Source: an uncultured Prevotellaceae bacterium
Lineage (GTDB): Bacteria; Bacteroidota; Bacteroidia; Bacteroidales; Bacteroidaceae
DNA length: 47,343 bases
NCBI GenBank assembly: GCA_946407895.1
Contig: CAMJQA010000019.1
Span: 1 to 47,343, forward strand
Direction: 5' to 3'
Positions 7,062-14,214 of this stretch are shown piece after piece. The notes under the pieces are model-generated. The model searched no databases and was not told the origin of the DNA. It saw only the letters and a program-made list of their open reading frames with translations. The position numbers and the translations under genes are program-made. The stretch's first letter is position 1, and each line of letters starts with the position of its first letter.

Positions 7062-8983
7062 ATCGGAGGGTCTTACTGTTAGAGCCGAATTATAAGAACA
7101 AGTTCCCTCCTATTGGCCTGATGAAGCTGGCCACCTATTTCAGATTGCGGGGCGACGATGTGGTCTTCTATAAAGGAGACCTCTCGGAGTTTGTTATCCG
7201 TCAGATAACGGAAGAGTGCGTTACACAACTGACAAAGGTGGATGACACTATCGACTGGAAACTGCGCTTTAATCGGATTGCGACATACATACGCTATCGG
7301 CGAAAAACGGATTTGGAAAACATCGGCATAGATGACTCTGATGATGCCATCTTCATATATCCTTGGATAGAACATTTCAAGAAGTTCTATCATAGTGGAG
7401 AGTACAAGAAGCACCCTCGATGGGATTGGGTGGGTGTAACTACGCTGTTCACCTTCTACTGGGACATCACCATTGAAACCATTGAGTTCGCAAAGATGAT
7501 GGTGAAAGACCCAAAGAACCTGATGGTAGGTGGTGTGCTGGCTTCTATTCAACCCAAGGAGATTGAAGAAGCTACTGGTATCAAACCGCACCTGGGAACG
7601 CTGCACACACCATACAAAGATATTGACGAGGATAATCCCTACGTCATTGATGAGTTACCACTTGACTACTCCATCCTTGACGAGATAGATTATGAATATC
7701 CCGACGGAGGCTCTTACTATAGCTACACCACTCGTGGATGTATCCGTAAGTGCGGATTCTGTGCCGTCTGGACACTTGAACCACGCTATCAGGAATACAT
7801 CCCATTGCGTGAACGTATAGAACGCACCCGACGTTTGTACGGCGAACAGCAGAACCTGTTGCTGATGGATAACAACGTGCTGGCATCGCCCAAACTAAAA
7901 GAGATTATCGAAGACATCAAATCTTGCGGCTTTACTGTGGGTGCTAAATATACCGAACCCAATCAGTATATGATTGCTGTTCGCAACCTGCGACTTGGCA
8001 TCAATAACAGGGCATACGTACGCAAGTGCTACAAACTTCTTCAGGAAATCAACAACTACAGAGGTCTTAGCGAGAAGATGCGCACAGAGATTCTGGCTCT
8101 TCGTGAAAAATACCATTTGCTTCATCCAGACACATGTCGACGTGATGTACTGATAGCAACTTATAAGGATTTTGCACCATATTTTGAGGCGAAATACAAA
8201 CGGCTCAAAGGACGTTTGCGCTTCGTTGACTTCAACCAGGGTGTTGATGCCCGATTATTCACAGATGAAATAGTTTCAATATTGGAGCAGATACCTGTCC
8301 GTCCGCTTCGTGTGGCTTTCGACGATGTAAAGACAGAACCAAAATACAGGAAGGCCATTGAAATGAGCAGAAGACATGGATTACGTGAATTTTCCAATTA
8401 TTTGCTGTATAATTTCAATGACAAACCTGTTGATTTGTATTATCGCATGAAAATTAACGTTGACATGTGTGAGGAAATGGACGTGAATATCTACTCATTT
8501 CCTATGAAATTTCATCCCATACGCGGAGAACATAGCCACGATCGTGATTACATTGGCAAATATTGGAACAAAAAGTATGTTAGAGCAGTTCAGGCCATTC
8601 TGAATGCCACCAAGGGAAAGATTGGACGCGGCGTGTCATTCTTTGAGAAAGCCTTTGGACGCAACGAAGAGGAATATATGGAGTTGCTTCTGATGCCTGA
8701 GACATTCCTTCTGTTCCGATTCTTCTTTGAGGATTTAGGCTATACCCAAAAATGGAGAGAAGAAATGGCAGCCCTGACGGATGATGAACGGGAGGTGCTT
8801 TTGCCTATCATCTATAAGAATGAGTTTAACCACATTGAGGAACTGACCGACAATAAGAAGTTCCGTAAGATTCTGACCTATTATAAGGATTATCGGAAGG
8901 ATATTGCCGACCATTCGTCGGAGTTGTATAGATTGAAGCAGGAGTTTGAGAAACGACAGAAAGAAAAGCAGGAAAAGACATGA
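7058..8983 (+). CDS. Radical SAM protein with B12-binding-like N-terminal domain
   Basis: This 641-aa enzyme has the [4Fe-4S]-binding motif CIRKCGFC (Cys228, Cys232, Cys235), preceded by SYYSYTTRG as in B12-binding radical SAM proteins of the MiaB/BchE-like class. Residues 1-200 resemble the Rossmann domain that precedes such cores (VLLLEPNY, PPIGLMKLATYFRLRGDDV). I find no DxHxxG cobalamin motif, so the domain may not bind B12 in the base-off mode. FVDFNQGVDARLF is a typical late-barrel segment. An unusual insert of about 100 residues (about 280-380) interrupts the barrel, and about 150 helical residues follow it. Radical SAM enzymes cleave S-adenosylmethionine to a 5'-deoxyadenosyl radical. 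The substrate is unknown. Given its partners, DNA, RNA or a nucleotide is possible. Confidence 0.85.
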   Translation: MNRRVLLLEPNYKNKFPPIGLMKLATYFRLRGDDVVFYKGDLSEFVIRQITEECVTQLTKVDDTIDWKLRFNRIATYIRYRRKTDLENIGIDDSDDAIFIYPWIEHFKKFYHSGEYKKHPRWDWVGVTTLFTFYWDITIETIEFAKMMVKDPKNLMVGGVLASIQPKEIEEATGIKPHLGTLHTPYKDIDEDNPYVIDELPLDYSILDEIDYEYPDGGSYYSYTTRGCIRKCGFCAVWTLEPRYQEYIPLRERIERTRRLYGEQQNLLLMDNNVLASPKLKEIIEDIKSCGFTVGAKYTEPNQYMIAVRNLRLGINNRAYVRKCYKLLQEINNYRGLSEKMRTEILALREKYHLLHPDTCRRDVLIATYKDFAPYFEAKYKRLKGRLRFVDFNQGVDARLFTDEIVSILEQIPVRPLRVAFDDVKTEPKYRKAIEMSRRHGLREFSNYLLYNFNDKPVDLYYRMKINVDMCEEMDVNIYSFPMKFHPIRGEHSHDRDYIGKYWNKKYVRAVQAILNATKGKIGRGVSFFEKAFGRNEEEYMELLLMPETFLLFRFFFEDLGYTQKWREEMAALTDDEREVLLPIIYKNEFNHIEELTDNKKFRKILTYYKDYRKDIADHSSELYRLKQEFEKRQKEKQEKT

Positions 8984-10023
8984 TAACGATAAGCGATACA
9001 AAGAATACATTGCCTGCCGTTCAGCAGGACAACTACAAGGCTTTCTTCCAACAGGAACAGATGAAATTTCTGAGCGGAGCGTCGTGGCAGAAGATTGTCG
9101 AGTCTTTCTGGAGAGAGATGCGCCTGAACGTGTCTCCCAATGACGTTGAGGCTCTTGTTACATTTCTCAGGAATAGACGTGATGCCATATTGCAAGCCTA
9201 TCGGCAAGCAGAGTTCTTTGTGTTTTGGAATCGTTGCTTTGACAACACCACACAGCGATTTGACGAAGAGAAATTCATCCGTCTGCTTTGCATCGCTTAT
9301 AGTGACAGAATTGAGCGGAGCGACCTTGATGCATTCTTTGGCTGGCATTGTCTGACGGGGCTTATCGACGAACTGCTTACTCGGGTGCTGGAGCATCAGA
9401 AGTCCTTCAAGGGTGCTACCATCAACTTCTTCTATAATGATGGTGGGGAGATTCATTTTGGCACGCCAGCAGGCAAGAAAACCAATAATTCGCCAGTAGA
9501 GGAAGAACCTTTGCGTAACATCATCTTCAGCGAAAGGCTATTTGACTCAAATGCCCGACTCGCCAAGCTCCGTGACACCATAGCTGCAGCTATTGATATG
9601 GGCGATGCCACTATCATGTATGGTGAACCGCAAGCGATGCGTATCAACCCAGCAGTACAGAGTGAGTGGTACTATATCGTAAAGTCCATTGAAGAAGCAA
9701 AGGTAGCACACGGAAAACTATCTGTGACGGGGTTCATTGAGCAGATGATGGAGTGGTATCCTATGTTGTTCCCCGATGGCACAAAGGAAGAGTGGGAAAA
9801 GTTCAAGAGACGATTGTCTAAGTCTATTTCTGACGAAAAAAGCCTATGGCGACAAGGAAAGATGAAAGAAGTGGTTTCACTTCGTGAGATGTGGGCAAAG
9901 GGTATCAGCAAAAAGATTGGTAGTGCGAAGGCTAACCGTATATATGAAATTGCCTATAAGGGGCTATTCCGAAACTTGGAGACCTTGAAGGCTGAAATAG
10001 AAAAGGAGAAAAACGAACAATAA
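8980..10023 (+). CDS. Unknown 347-aa protein, last gene of the NurA-HerA operon
   Basis: I recognise no family. The protein is soluble and mostly helical. The first 160 residues form one block rich in aromatic and acidic residues (WQKIVESFWREMRLNVSPND; FFGWHCLTGLIDELLTRVLE). A short polar linker follows (about 170-180: KKTNNSPVEEEP). The C-terminal half ends in a basic stretch (WEKFKRRLSKSISDEKSLWR; MWAKGISKKIGSAKANRIYE) that could bind nucleic acid. No catalytic motif is evident. It starts inside the 3' end of the radical SAM gene (4-base overlap), so it is translationally coupled. A strong terminator follows the stop at 10049-10083, which closes the operon. A role as specificity or adaptor subunit is plausible but only inferred. 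Confidence 0.7.
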   Translation: MITISDTKNTLPAVQQDNYKAFFQQEQMKFLSGASWQKIVESFWREMRLNVSPNDVEALVTFLRNRRDAILQAYRQAEFFVFWNRCFDNTTQRFDEEKFIRLLCIAYSDRIERSDLDAFFGWHCLTGLIDELLTRVLEHQKSFKGATINFFYNDGGEIHFGTPAGKKTNNSPVEEEPLRNIIFSERLFDSNARLAKLRDTIAAAIDMGDATIMYGEPQAMRINPAVQSEWYYIVKSIEEAKVAHGKLSVTGFIEQMMEWYPMLFPDGTKEEWEKFKRRLSKSISDEKSLWRQGKMKEVVSLREMWAKGISKKIGSAKANRIYEIAYKGLFRNLETLKAEIEKEKNEQ

Positions 10024-10048
10024 ACTTACATTCGTTTTATACCAAAGC

Positions 10049-10083
10049 GAAGGGATTCCAAAAGGAGTCTCTTCATTTTTTTT
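10049..10083 (+). terminator. Intrinsic terminator of the NurA-HerA operon
   Basis: An 11-bp stem (10049-10059 with 10064-10074, two G-U pairs), an AAAA loop and a run of eight T residues form a good rho-independent terminator 25 bases after the last stop codon. Confidence 0.8.
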
Positions 10084-10104
10084 ATCCATCTGAGCGGACA
10101 TTTG

Positions 10105-10155
10105 GTCGGACATGTCGGACAATAACAGGGAAGGTTGTCGGACATGTCGGACATG
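10105..10155 (+). repeat. Iteron-like GTCGGACA repeats
   Basis: GTCGGACA occurs four times, as two pairs: 10105-10120 and 10137-10152. Within a pair the copies start 8-9 bases apart, and the pairs start 32 bases apart. Each pair is the same 16-mer, GTCGGACATGTCGGAC. They lie about 130 bp upstream of the first gene of the primase cassette. They could be binding sites for a replication or transcription protein of the element. Confidence 0.55.
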
Positions 10156-10202
10156 CTATAAATCAGTGGATTTCTGCTTACTTCAGATAGAAATATACTT
10201 AT

Positions 10203-10210
10203 TAACTTTG
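10203..10210 (+). promoter_or_regulatory. Probable -7 element of the primase cassette
   Basis: TAACTTTG fits the TAnnTTTG consensus and lies 70 bases before the ATG at 10281. The -33 region is poor, so an activator may be needed, or the call may be wrong. Confidence 0.4.
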
Positions 10211-10280
10211 CACCATCGAAACAAGGAAGACGACAAAAGGAGAAGGCACAAGAGTTTAATAGTATATAAGTTTAAGATTT

Positions 10281-10574
10281 ATGGAAAAGACTGTTAGGAT
10301 TTTGGAACAGTCGGCACTTTCCACACGAAAGTACACCGACAGAAAGACGGGTCAGGAGAAGGTGATGAATGCCGTTACCTTCAAGCTGACGGATGGTATT
10401 GACACGTTCTTGGGCGAGGTGACGGGCGAGCGCGCCGTAAACTGTCCCACGTACGACAAGAACTACTTCTACAGGGTGCAGTGCTCTATGGTTGTTCGCG
10501 ACTGGATGTCGCAGCAGACCGGTGAGCAGATGCAGGCTACTACTATCTACATCGACAAAATTAACATGGCATGA
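10281..10574 (+). CDS. Small conserved-type protein of the primase cassette
   Basis: This 97-aa protein has alternating polar and hydrophobic stretches consistent with a small beta-barrel: TVRILEQSALSTRKYTDRKT, AVTFKLTDGIDTFLGEV, YFYRVQCSMVVRDW and TTIYIDKINM. A single-stranded DNA-binding OB fold would fit the shape and the neighbourhood, but I see no diagnostic motif. It overlaps the next gene by 4 bases (ATGA). It belongs with the 155-aa protein and the primase/helicase in what looks like one operon. No function is assigned. Confidence 0.65.
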   Translation: MEKTVRILEQSALSTRKYTDRKTGQEKVMNAVTFKLTDGIDTFLGEVTGERAVNCPTYDKNYFYRVQCSMVVRDWMSQQTGEQMQATTIYIDKINMA

Positions 10575-11038
10575 CTATGGAAAAGAGGAAGCTGCAGAAA
10601 TCGTTCAAGTCGAACACCCGCATCTATGATGACGGTTCGATAGAGGTTGACCCCCAGGCCCAGGGAGCACCGAGCCAGAGGGAGGTGAAGAAGGTGGGCA
10701 AGTCGAAGAGGTACATCACCTCGGGCAAGAACCCGCTGACGTGCGTTGAGCTGAAGTGCCCCGACGATGTGACCGACAAGGCGGCCTACTTCCGCCGCGA
10801 GCTGGCCAAGCTGACCCGGGACATGGAGATAGGCGAGCCGCAGATGCCCGAGGGCGAGTTCCTGCTCGACGAGGAGCACGTGAAGGTGCGCTTTGCGGCA
10901 AAGGAGAGAAAGGTGACGGCCTGGCTCACCTTCGAGACGAAAGGACTGATTGACGTAAGGAGAGAGTTGTACAACCTGACAAGCAAGATTGACAAATGTT
11001 TTGTTATCAACGAAACTTCAGTCTGCCAACTGAAGTAG
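10571..11038 (+). CDS. Unknown 155-aa protein of the primase cassette
   Basis: The N-terminal 55 residues are basic and likely disordered (KRKLQKSFKSNTRI; REVKKVGKSKRYITSGKN). The C-terminal two thirds look like a compact alpha/beta domain (AAYFRRELAKLTRDMEIGEP; VKVRFAAKERKVTAWLTFET). A DNA-binding tail on a small accessory domain is a reasonable reading, but no family is recognised. The gene overlaps the upstream gene by 4 bases and the primase by 43 bases, an unusually long overlap that suggests tight translational coupling. MTM at the start allows initiation at 10571 or 10577. Confidence 0.65.
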   Translation: MTMEKRKLQKSFKSNTRIYDDGSIEVDPQAQGAPSQREVKKVGKSKRYITSGKNPLTCVELKCPDDVTDKAAYFRRELAKLTRDMEIGEPQMPEGEFLLDEEHVKVRFAAKERKVTAWLTFETKGLIDVRRELYNLTSKIDKCFVINETSVCQLK

Positions 11039-13446
11039 TGACAGCCGAGAGGTTCTGGGCGCTTGTAAGAGCGCCCTACACCTCGGAGCTGATTGACGGA
11101 TTCCGACAGACGGGTGACCAGAGGCTGAAGCGGAAGCTGCCGGCCTTCATCTTCCAGGCCACCTTCGACGAGACCACATCCAAGGGCGGCAAGACGGGCC
11201 GATGGCGCAAACAGGCAGCCACACGCCTGAACGGACTGGTGGTGATGGATGTGGACCACGTGGACAGCCCGCGTGGGGTTTATGATTCATGGCTAAAGGT
11301 GCACGACCTCAGGGCGCTGGGCATCCTGCTCGTCTATGTCACACCTTCCGGCAAGGGGCTGAAGATTGTATTCAAGGCCGATTCCCGCAGGGGCAATCTC
11401 ATTGACAACCAGCACGCGATGGCGCGCCTGCTGGGTGTGGAGGTTGACGAGAGCTGCAAGGATGCAAGCCGCATGTCGTTCATCTGCAAGGAATCGGACA
11501 TACTGTACATCGACAACGAGCTGTTCGCGTATGAGAACAGGGATTTCGGCGAACGATACAATGAGGCGTACCGCCTGGGCCATAGCCAGCCTACGATAGT
11601 AACTGACCCCGCCCCTACAGGGGTGGGGAATGCCTGCGGGGGAGATGCCGCCGATGGAGGCGCAGCAACCTCCCTCCCTTCAAGGGGAGGGGCTGAGGGT
11701 GGGGTCTGCGCCCCTGAAACCTACCACGGCGTGCCGTACCAGACGATTGTAGCGGCCTGGCTTGGCGACGGTAAGGTGGAGCAGGGCGACAGGCACCGCA
11801 CATCCCTCATCCTGGCCGACCACCTGCGCTACATCACCGACAACAATGCCCGCCTGATAGAGCGGATTCTGCGCCAGACGCCCTTCGTGAAGCAGATTGT
11901 TGAGGAACGGGGCGAGGACGTGGCACAGACGGTGAAGTCGGCACAGGGCTACGACTTCCTCAGGGGCATTCCCCGCCGGATGCAACAGGCACTCAGGGCG
12001 GCCGGCGCGCTGGATAATTCCAAGCCGGGCCAGGCGGCAGAGCCGGACGCACAATCGGCACCTGCAGCTGGCAACAAGGATGTTTACGGCGCGCTGCCCC
12101 TTGATGCCTGGGCCCGGGAGCTGCAGGAGATGGCAGAGCACTACCCCTGCCTGAGGGAGCTCTTCCTGAACGTGCACCCCCATAAGCTGGCGGCGGTGTG
12201 GTTCTCGGCGGCAGCACTCTACGGCACGCTGATGACCCGGGCGTGGTACCGCTTCTGGTACGAGCCGGAGCTGGTGCGCCGGCTGAACTACTGCATCTTC
12301 ATCATCGGCGACCCGGGTGCGGGCAAGAACATCGTGGAGAAGTTCTACCGGAAGATAGCCGACCCGATGATACAGGCCGACCAGTGCCTGATTGATGCCG
12401 TGAACCGATACAAGGAGGACCGCACGGAGCGCACCACCTCCACGAAGGCACAGAAGGGCGAGGCACTGAAGCGGCCTGTGGTGGGCATACGCGTGCATCC
12501 GGCCCGCACGGCCACAGGCGAGTTTATCCGACACATGAATGCCGCCGTTGAGACGGTGCAGGGCAGGTCGCTGAACCTGCACATGTTCTCGTTCGATGCA
12601 GAGCTGGACAACGTCACCAAGCAGAACAAGGGCGGCGACTGGAAGGACCGCGAGATACTGGAACTGAAGGCCTTCCACAACGAGCAGGACGGGCAGATGT
12701 ATGCCAACCAGGAAAGCGTTACGGGCATGTTCAACGTCTATTGGAACTTCATCTACACCGGCACGCCATACGCCCTGCACCGCAAGGTGAACCAGCGCAA
12801 CTTCGGCACGGGAATGTCAACCCGCCTGGCCGTAATTCCCCTGCCCGACAAGGGTATGGCCAGGCGGCACCAGCAGGCAGACCCCTCGGCCAACGAAACG
12901 CTGCAAACCTGGGCCTACCGGCTCGACAAGGTAGAGGGCGAGCTGCCCATAGAGCCGCTGAACGACGAAACCTACGAGTGGCAGTCGGCCCGACTGGAGA
13001 TAGCGGAGTTCAATGACGACAAGGCCGACCGCACCCTGCTGAAGCGAATACCGTATTACGGCATAGGCGTGTCGCTGCCCTTCATACTGATGCGTCATTG
13101 GGACGAGTGGCAGCAGCAGAAGACGCTGACGATGGACGACAGGGACCGCCGCCTCTGCCGCCTGGCTATGGAGATTCAGTATCGCTGCCAGCAGTTCTTC
13201 TTCGGCGAGATGGCCCACAACTACTTTGCCGACCAGAACAAGGAATTCGTGCAGCACCGGCGCACCACGCGCTATGACGACTGTTTCCGCAAGCTGCCCG
13301 ACGAGTTCAGTACGCAACAGTTCATGGAGGTATTTGGGTGTTCGCAGCCTGCGGCATCGAAAGCCATTGCCCGCTTTATCGGCGATGCTGTCGTTGAGAA
13401 GGTGAAGTATGGCCTGTACAGGAAACTGATGAGTGAGTTGCCGTAA
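10996..13446 (+). CDS. Primase/helicase (BT4734-like VirE_N plus DUF3987)
   Basis: This 816-aa protein joins two domains common in Bacteroidota mobile elements. Residues 1-200 resemble the BT4734/VirE N-terminal primase-like domain: GLVVMDVDHV supplies the hDhD metal motif, and VTPSGKGLKIVF plus RMSFICKESDI are the later primase strands. Residues from about 240 onward include a small helical domain. A DUF3987-type P-loop ATPase follows, with IIGDPGAGKNI (Walker A, about residues 437-445) and a probable Walker B near LHMFSFDAELD. Such proteins are thought to prime and unwind DNA during element replication. The linker (about 203-237) contains an in-frame G/C-rich inverted-repeat insertion (11604-11706). 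The start overlaps the previous gene by 43 bases. Confidence 0.8.
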   Translation: MFCYQRNFSLPTEVVTAERFWALVRAPYTSELIDGFRQTGDQRLKRKLPAFIFQATFDETTSKGGKTGRWRKQAATRLNGLVVMDVDHVDSPRGVYDSWLKVHDLRALGILLVYVTPSGKGLKIVFKADSRRGNLIDNQHAMARLLGVEVDESCKDASRMSFICKESDILYIDNELFAYENRDFGERYNEAYRLGHSQPTIVTDPAPTGVGNACGGDAADGGAATSLPSRGGAEGGVCAPETYHGVPYQTIVAAWLGDGKVEQGDRHRTSLILADHLRYITDNNARLIERILRQTPFVKQIVEERGEDVAQTVKSAQGYDFLRGIPRRMQQALRAAGALDNSKPGQAAEPDAQSAPAAGNKDVYGALPLDAWARELQEMAEHYPCLRELFLNVHPHKLAAVWFSAAALYGTLMTRAWYRFWYEPELVRRLNYCIFIIGDPGAGKNIVEKFYRKIADPMIQADQCLIDAVNRYKEDRTERTTSTKAQKGEALKRPVVGIRVHPARTATGEFIRHMNAAVETVQGRSLNLHMFSFDAELDNVTKQNKGGDWKDREILELKAFHNEQDGQMYANQESVTGMFNVYWNFIYTGTPYALHRKVNQRNFGTGMSTRLAVIPLPDKGMARRHQQADPSANETLQTWAYRLDKVEGELPIEPLNDETYEWQSARLEIAEFNDDKADRTLLKRIPYYGIGVSLPFILMRHWDEWQQQKTLTMDDRDRRLCRLAMEIQYRCQQFFFGEMAHNYFADQNKEFVQHRRTTRYDDCFRKLPDEFSTQQFMEVFGCSQPAASKAIARFIGDAVVEKVKYGLYRKLMSELP
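11604..11706. repeat. REP-like inverted-repeat element inside the primase gene
   Basis: A segment of about 103 bp bounded by GACCCCGCCCC and GGGTGGGGTC, which are nearly inverted copies, sits within the coding frame. It contains two further hairpins (CCCCTACAGGGG and CCCTTCAAGGGG). Composition is very G/C-rich and the encoded linker is Gly/Ala/Pro-rich, unlike either flanking domain. Similar short G/C palindromes are common intergenic repeats in this group, from memory. The reading frame is preserved across it. Confidence 0.65.
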
Positions 13447-13521
13447 TGGCACTCACTTATTCAGTTATAACTTATTCACTTTGGACATTTATGATTTTCA
13501 ACTTTAACATGCAAAAGAATT

Positions 13522-13704
13522 ATGGCAACACCAAGAGGAATCCGTAACAACAATCCGCTCCGCGCTCGCTTAATCGCAGCCTTGAGCTTCGCTCGAGCCT
13601 GCTCACGCTCGGCCGAGCCGGAACAAGATTCCGCTCCGCGCTCGCTTAATCGCAGCCTTGAGCTTCGCTCGAGCCTGTGGGAACGGGCTGCAGCGCCCCT
13701 GTGA
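13522..13704 (+). pseudogene. Truncated P5/lysozyme-like gene
   Basis: The ORF starts MATPRGIRNNNPL, which matches the conserved N-terminus of Bacteroidota phage-type P5 peptidoglycan hydrolases (RGIRNNNPLNI-R-x-x-x-x-W in the family). After about 12 codons it runs into a 48-bp direct repeat and unrelated sequence, and the rest of the enzyme is absent. In related elements this gene commonly follows the primase/helicase gene (from memory), so its loss marks the broken end of the mobile cassette. The remaining 48 codons encode low-complexity Arg/Ala/Ser sequence and are not expected to make a functional protein. Confidence 0.65.
13554..13677 (+). repeat. 48-bp perfect direct repeat
   Basis: Bases 13554-13601 and 13630-13677 are identical over 48 bp, separated by 28 bp. 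Each copy contains CGCTCGCTTAATCGCA and the palindromic GAGCTTCGCTCGAGC. The first part resembles the promoter-bearing dispersed repeats at 42515 and 46885. It interrupts the lysozyme-like gene. Confidence 0.9.
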
Positions 13705-13722
13705 AATGATTCAGCCCCCCCC

Positions 13723-14214
13723 TTAGCGCGGAATCTCGATAACCTCGAGGTCCTGGAAGGCACCGTCGCGGACGGCGAAGCGGACGAGGGTGCGCACCTG
13801 GTGCCAGCCCTGCAGGCCCGCGGCGCCGGGGTTGATGTGGAGCAGGCCCAGCTGCCTGTCGTACTGCACCCTGAGGATATGGCTGTGCCCGCTGATGAAG
13901 AGGCGGGGCGGACGGGCATAGATCTGCTGGCGGATGCCGGGGGCGTAGCGGCCGGGGTAGCCCCCAATGTGCGTCATCAGCACCTGGGCACCCTCGCAGT
14001 CCCAGCAAAGCTTGACGGGGAACATGCGTCGCAGGTCGCCTCCGTCGCAATTGCCGCAGACGGCCCGCAGGGGGCGGAACTCCTGGAGGCGCTGGGCCAG
14101 CTCGAACGAACCGATGTCGCCGGCGTGCCAAATCTCGTCGCACGGCTCGAAGTACTCCAGGTAGCGGTCGTCCCAATAACCGTGGGTGTCGCTCAGCAGG
14201 CCTATCCGTTTCAT
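13723..14214 (-). CDS. YfcE/MJ0936-type metallophosphoesterase
   Basis: This 163-aa protein has the compact calcineurin-like fold of the YfcE/MJ0936 family of phosphodiesterases. The metal motifs are in order: LLSDTHGYWDD (D-x-H), WHAGDIGSFE (GD-x-x), VCGNCDGGD (GN-C/H-D), THIGGYPGRY and ISGHSHILRV (GHSH). The product is cytoplasmic and dinuclear-metal dependent; the natural substrate is unknown. I set the start at ATG 14214, because the longer upstream frame runs through the MATE gene out of its reading frame. The start overlaps the end of the MATE gene by 4 bases, so the two are co-translated. The Asn/Cys in GNC replaces the commoner His at that position, a minor variant. Confidence 0.85.
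   Translation of the reverse strand: MKRIGLLSDTHGYWDDRYLEYFEPCDEIWHAGDIGSFELAQRLQEFRPLRAVCGNCDGGDLRRMFPVKLCWDCEGAQVLMTHIGGYPGRYAPGIRQQIYARPPRLFISGHSHILRVQYDRQLGLLHINPGAAGLQGWHQVRTLVRFAVRDGAFQDLEVIEIPR

Noticed and set aside
10112..10297. 61-codon frame over the GTCGGACA repeats
   Set aside because: Cys/Arg-rich translation of an iteron-like region and promoter; it overlaps the start of a better-supported gene.
10203..13446. Reading the primase cassette as part of the defence operon
   Set aside because: A strong terminator (10049-10083) and a new promoter separate them, and the primase type is common in mobile elements alone.
13554..13677. CRISPR array
   Set aside because: Only two copies of one 48-bp repeat with a 28-bp spacer, no cas genes, and similar repeats lie elsewhere as promoter-like elements.
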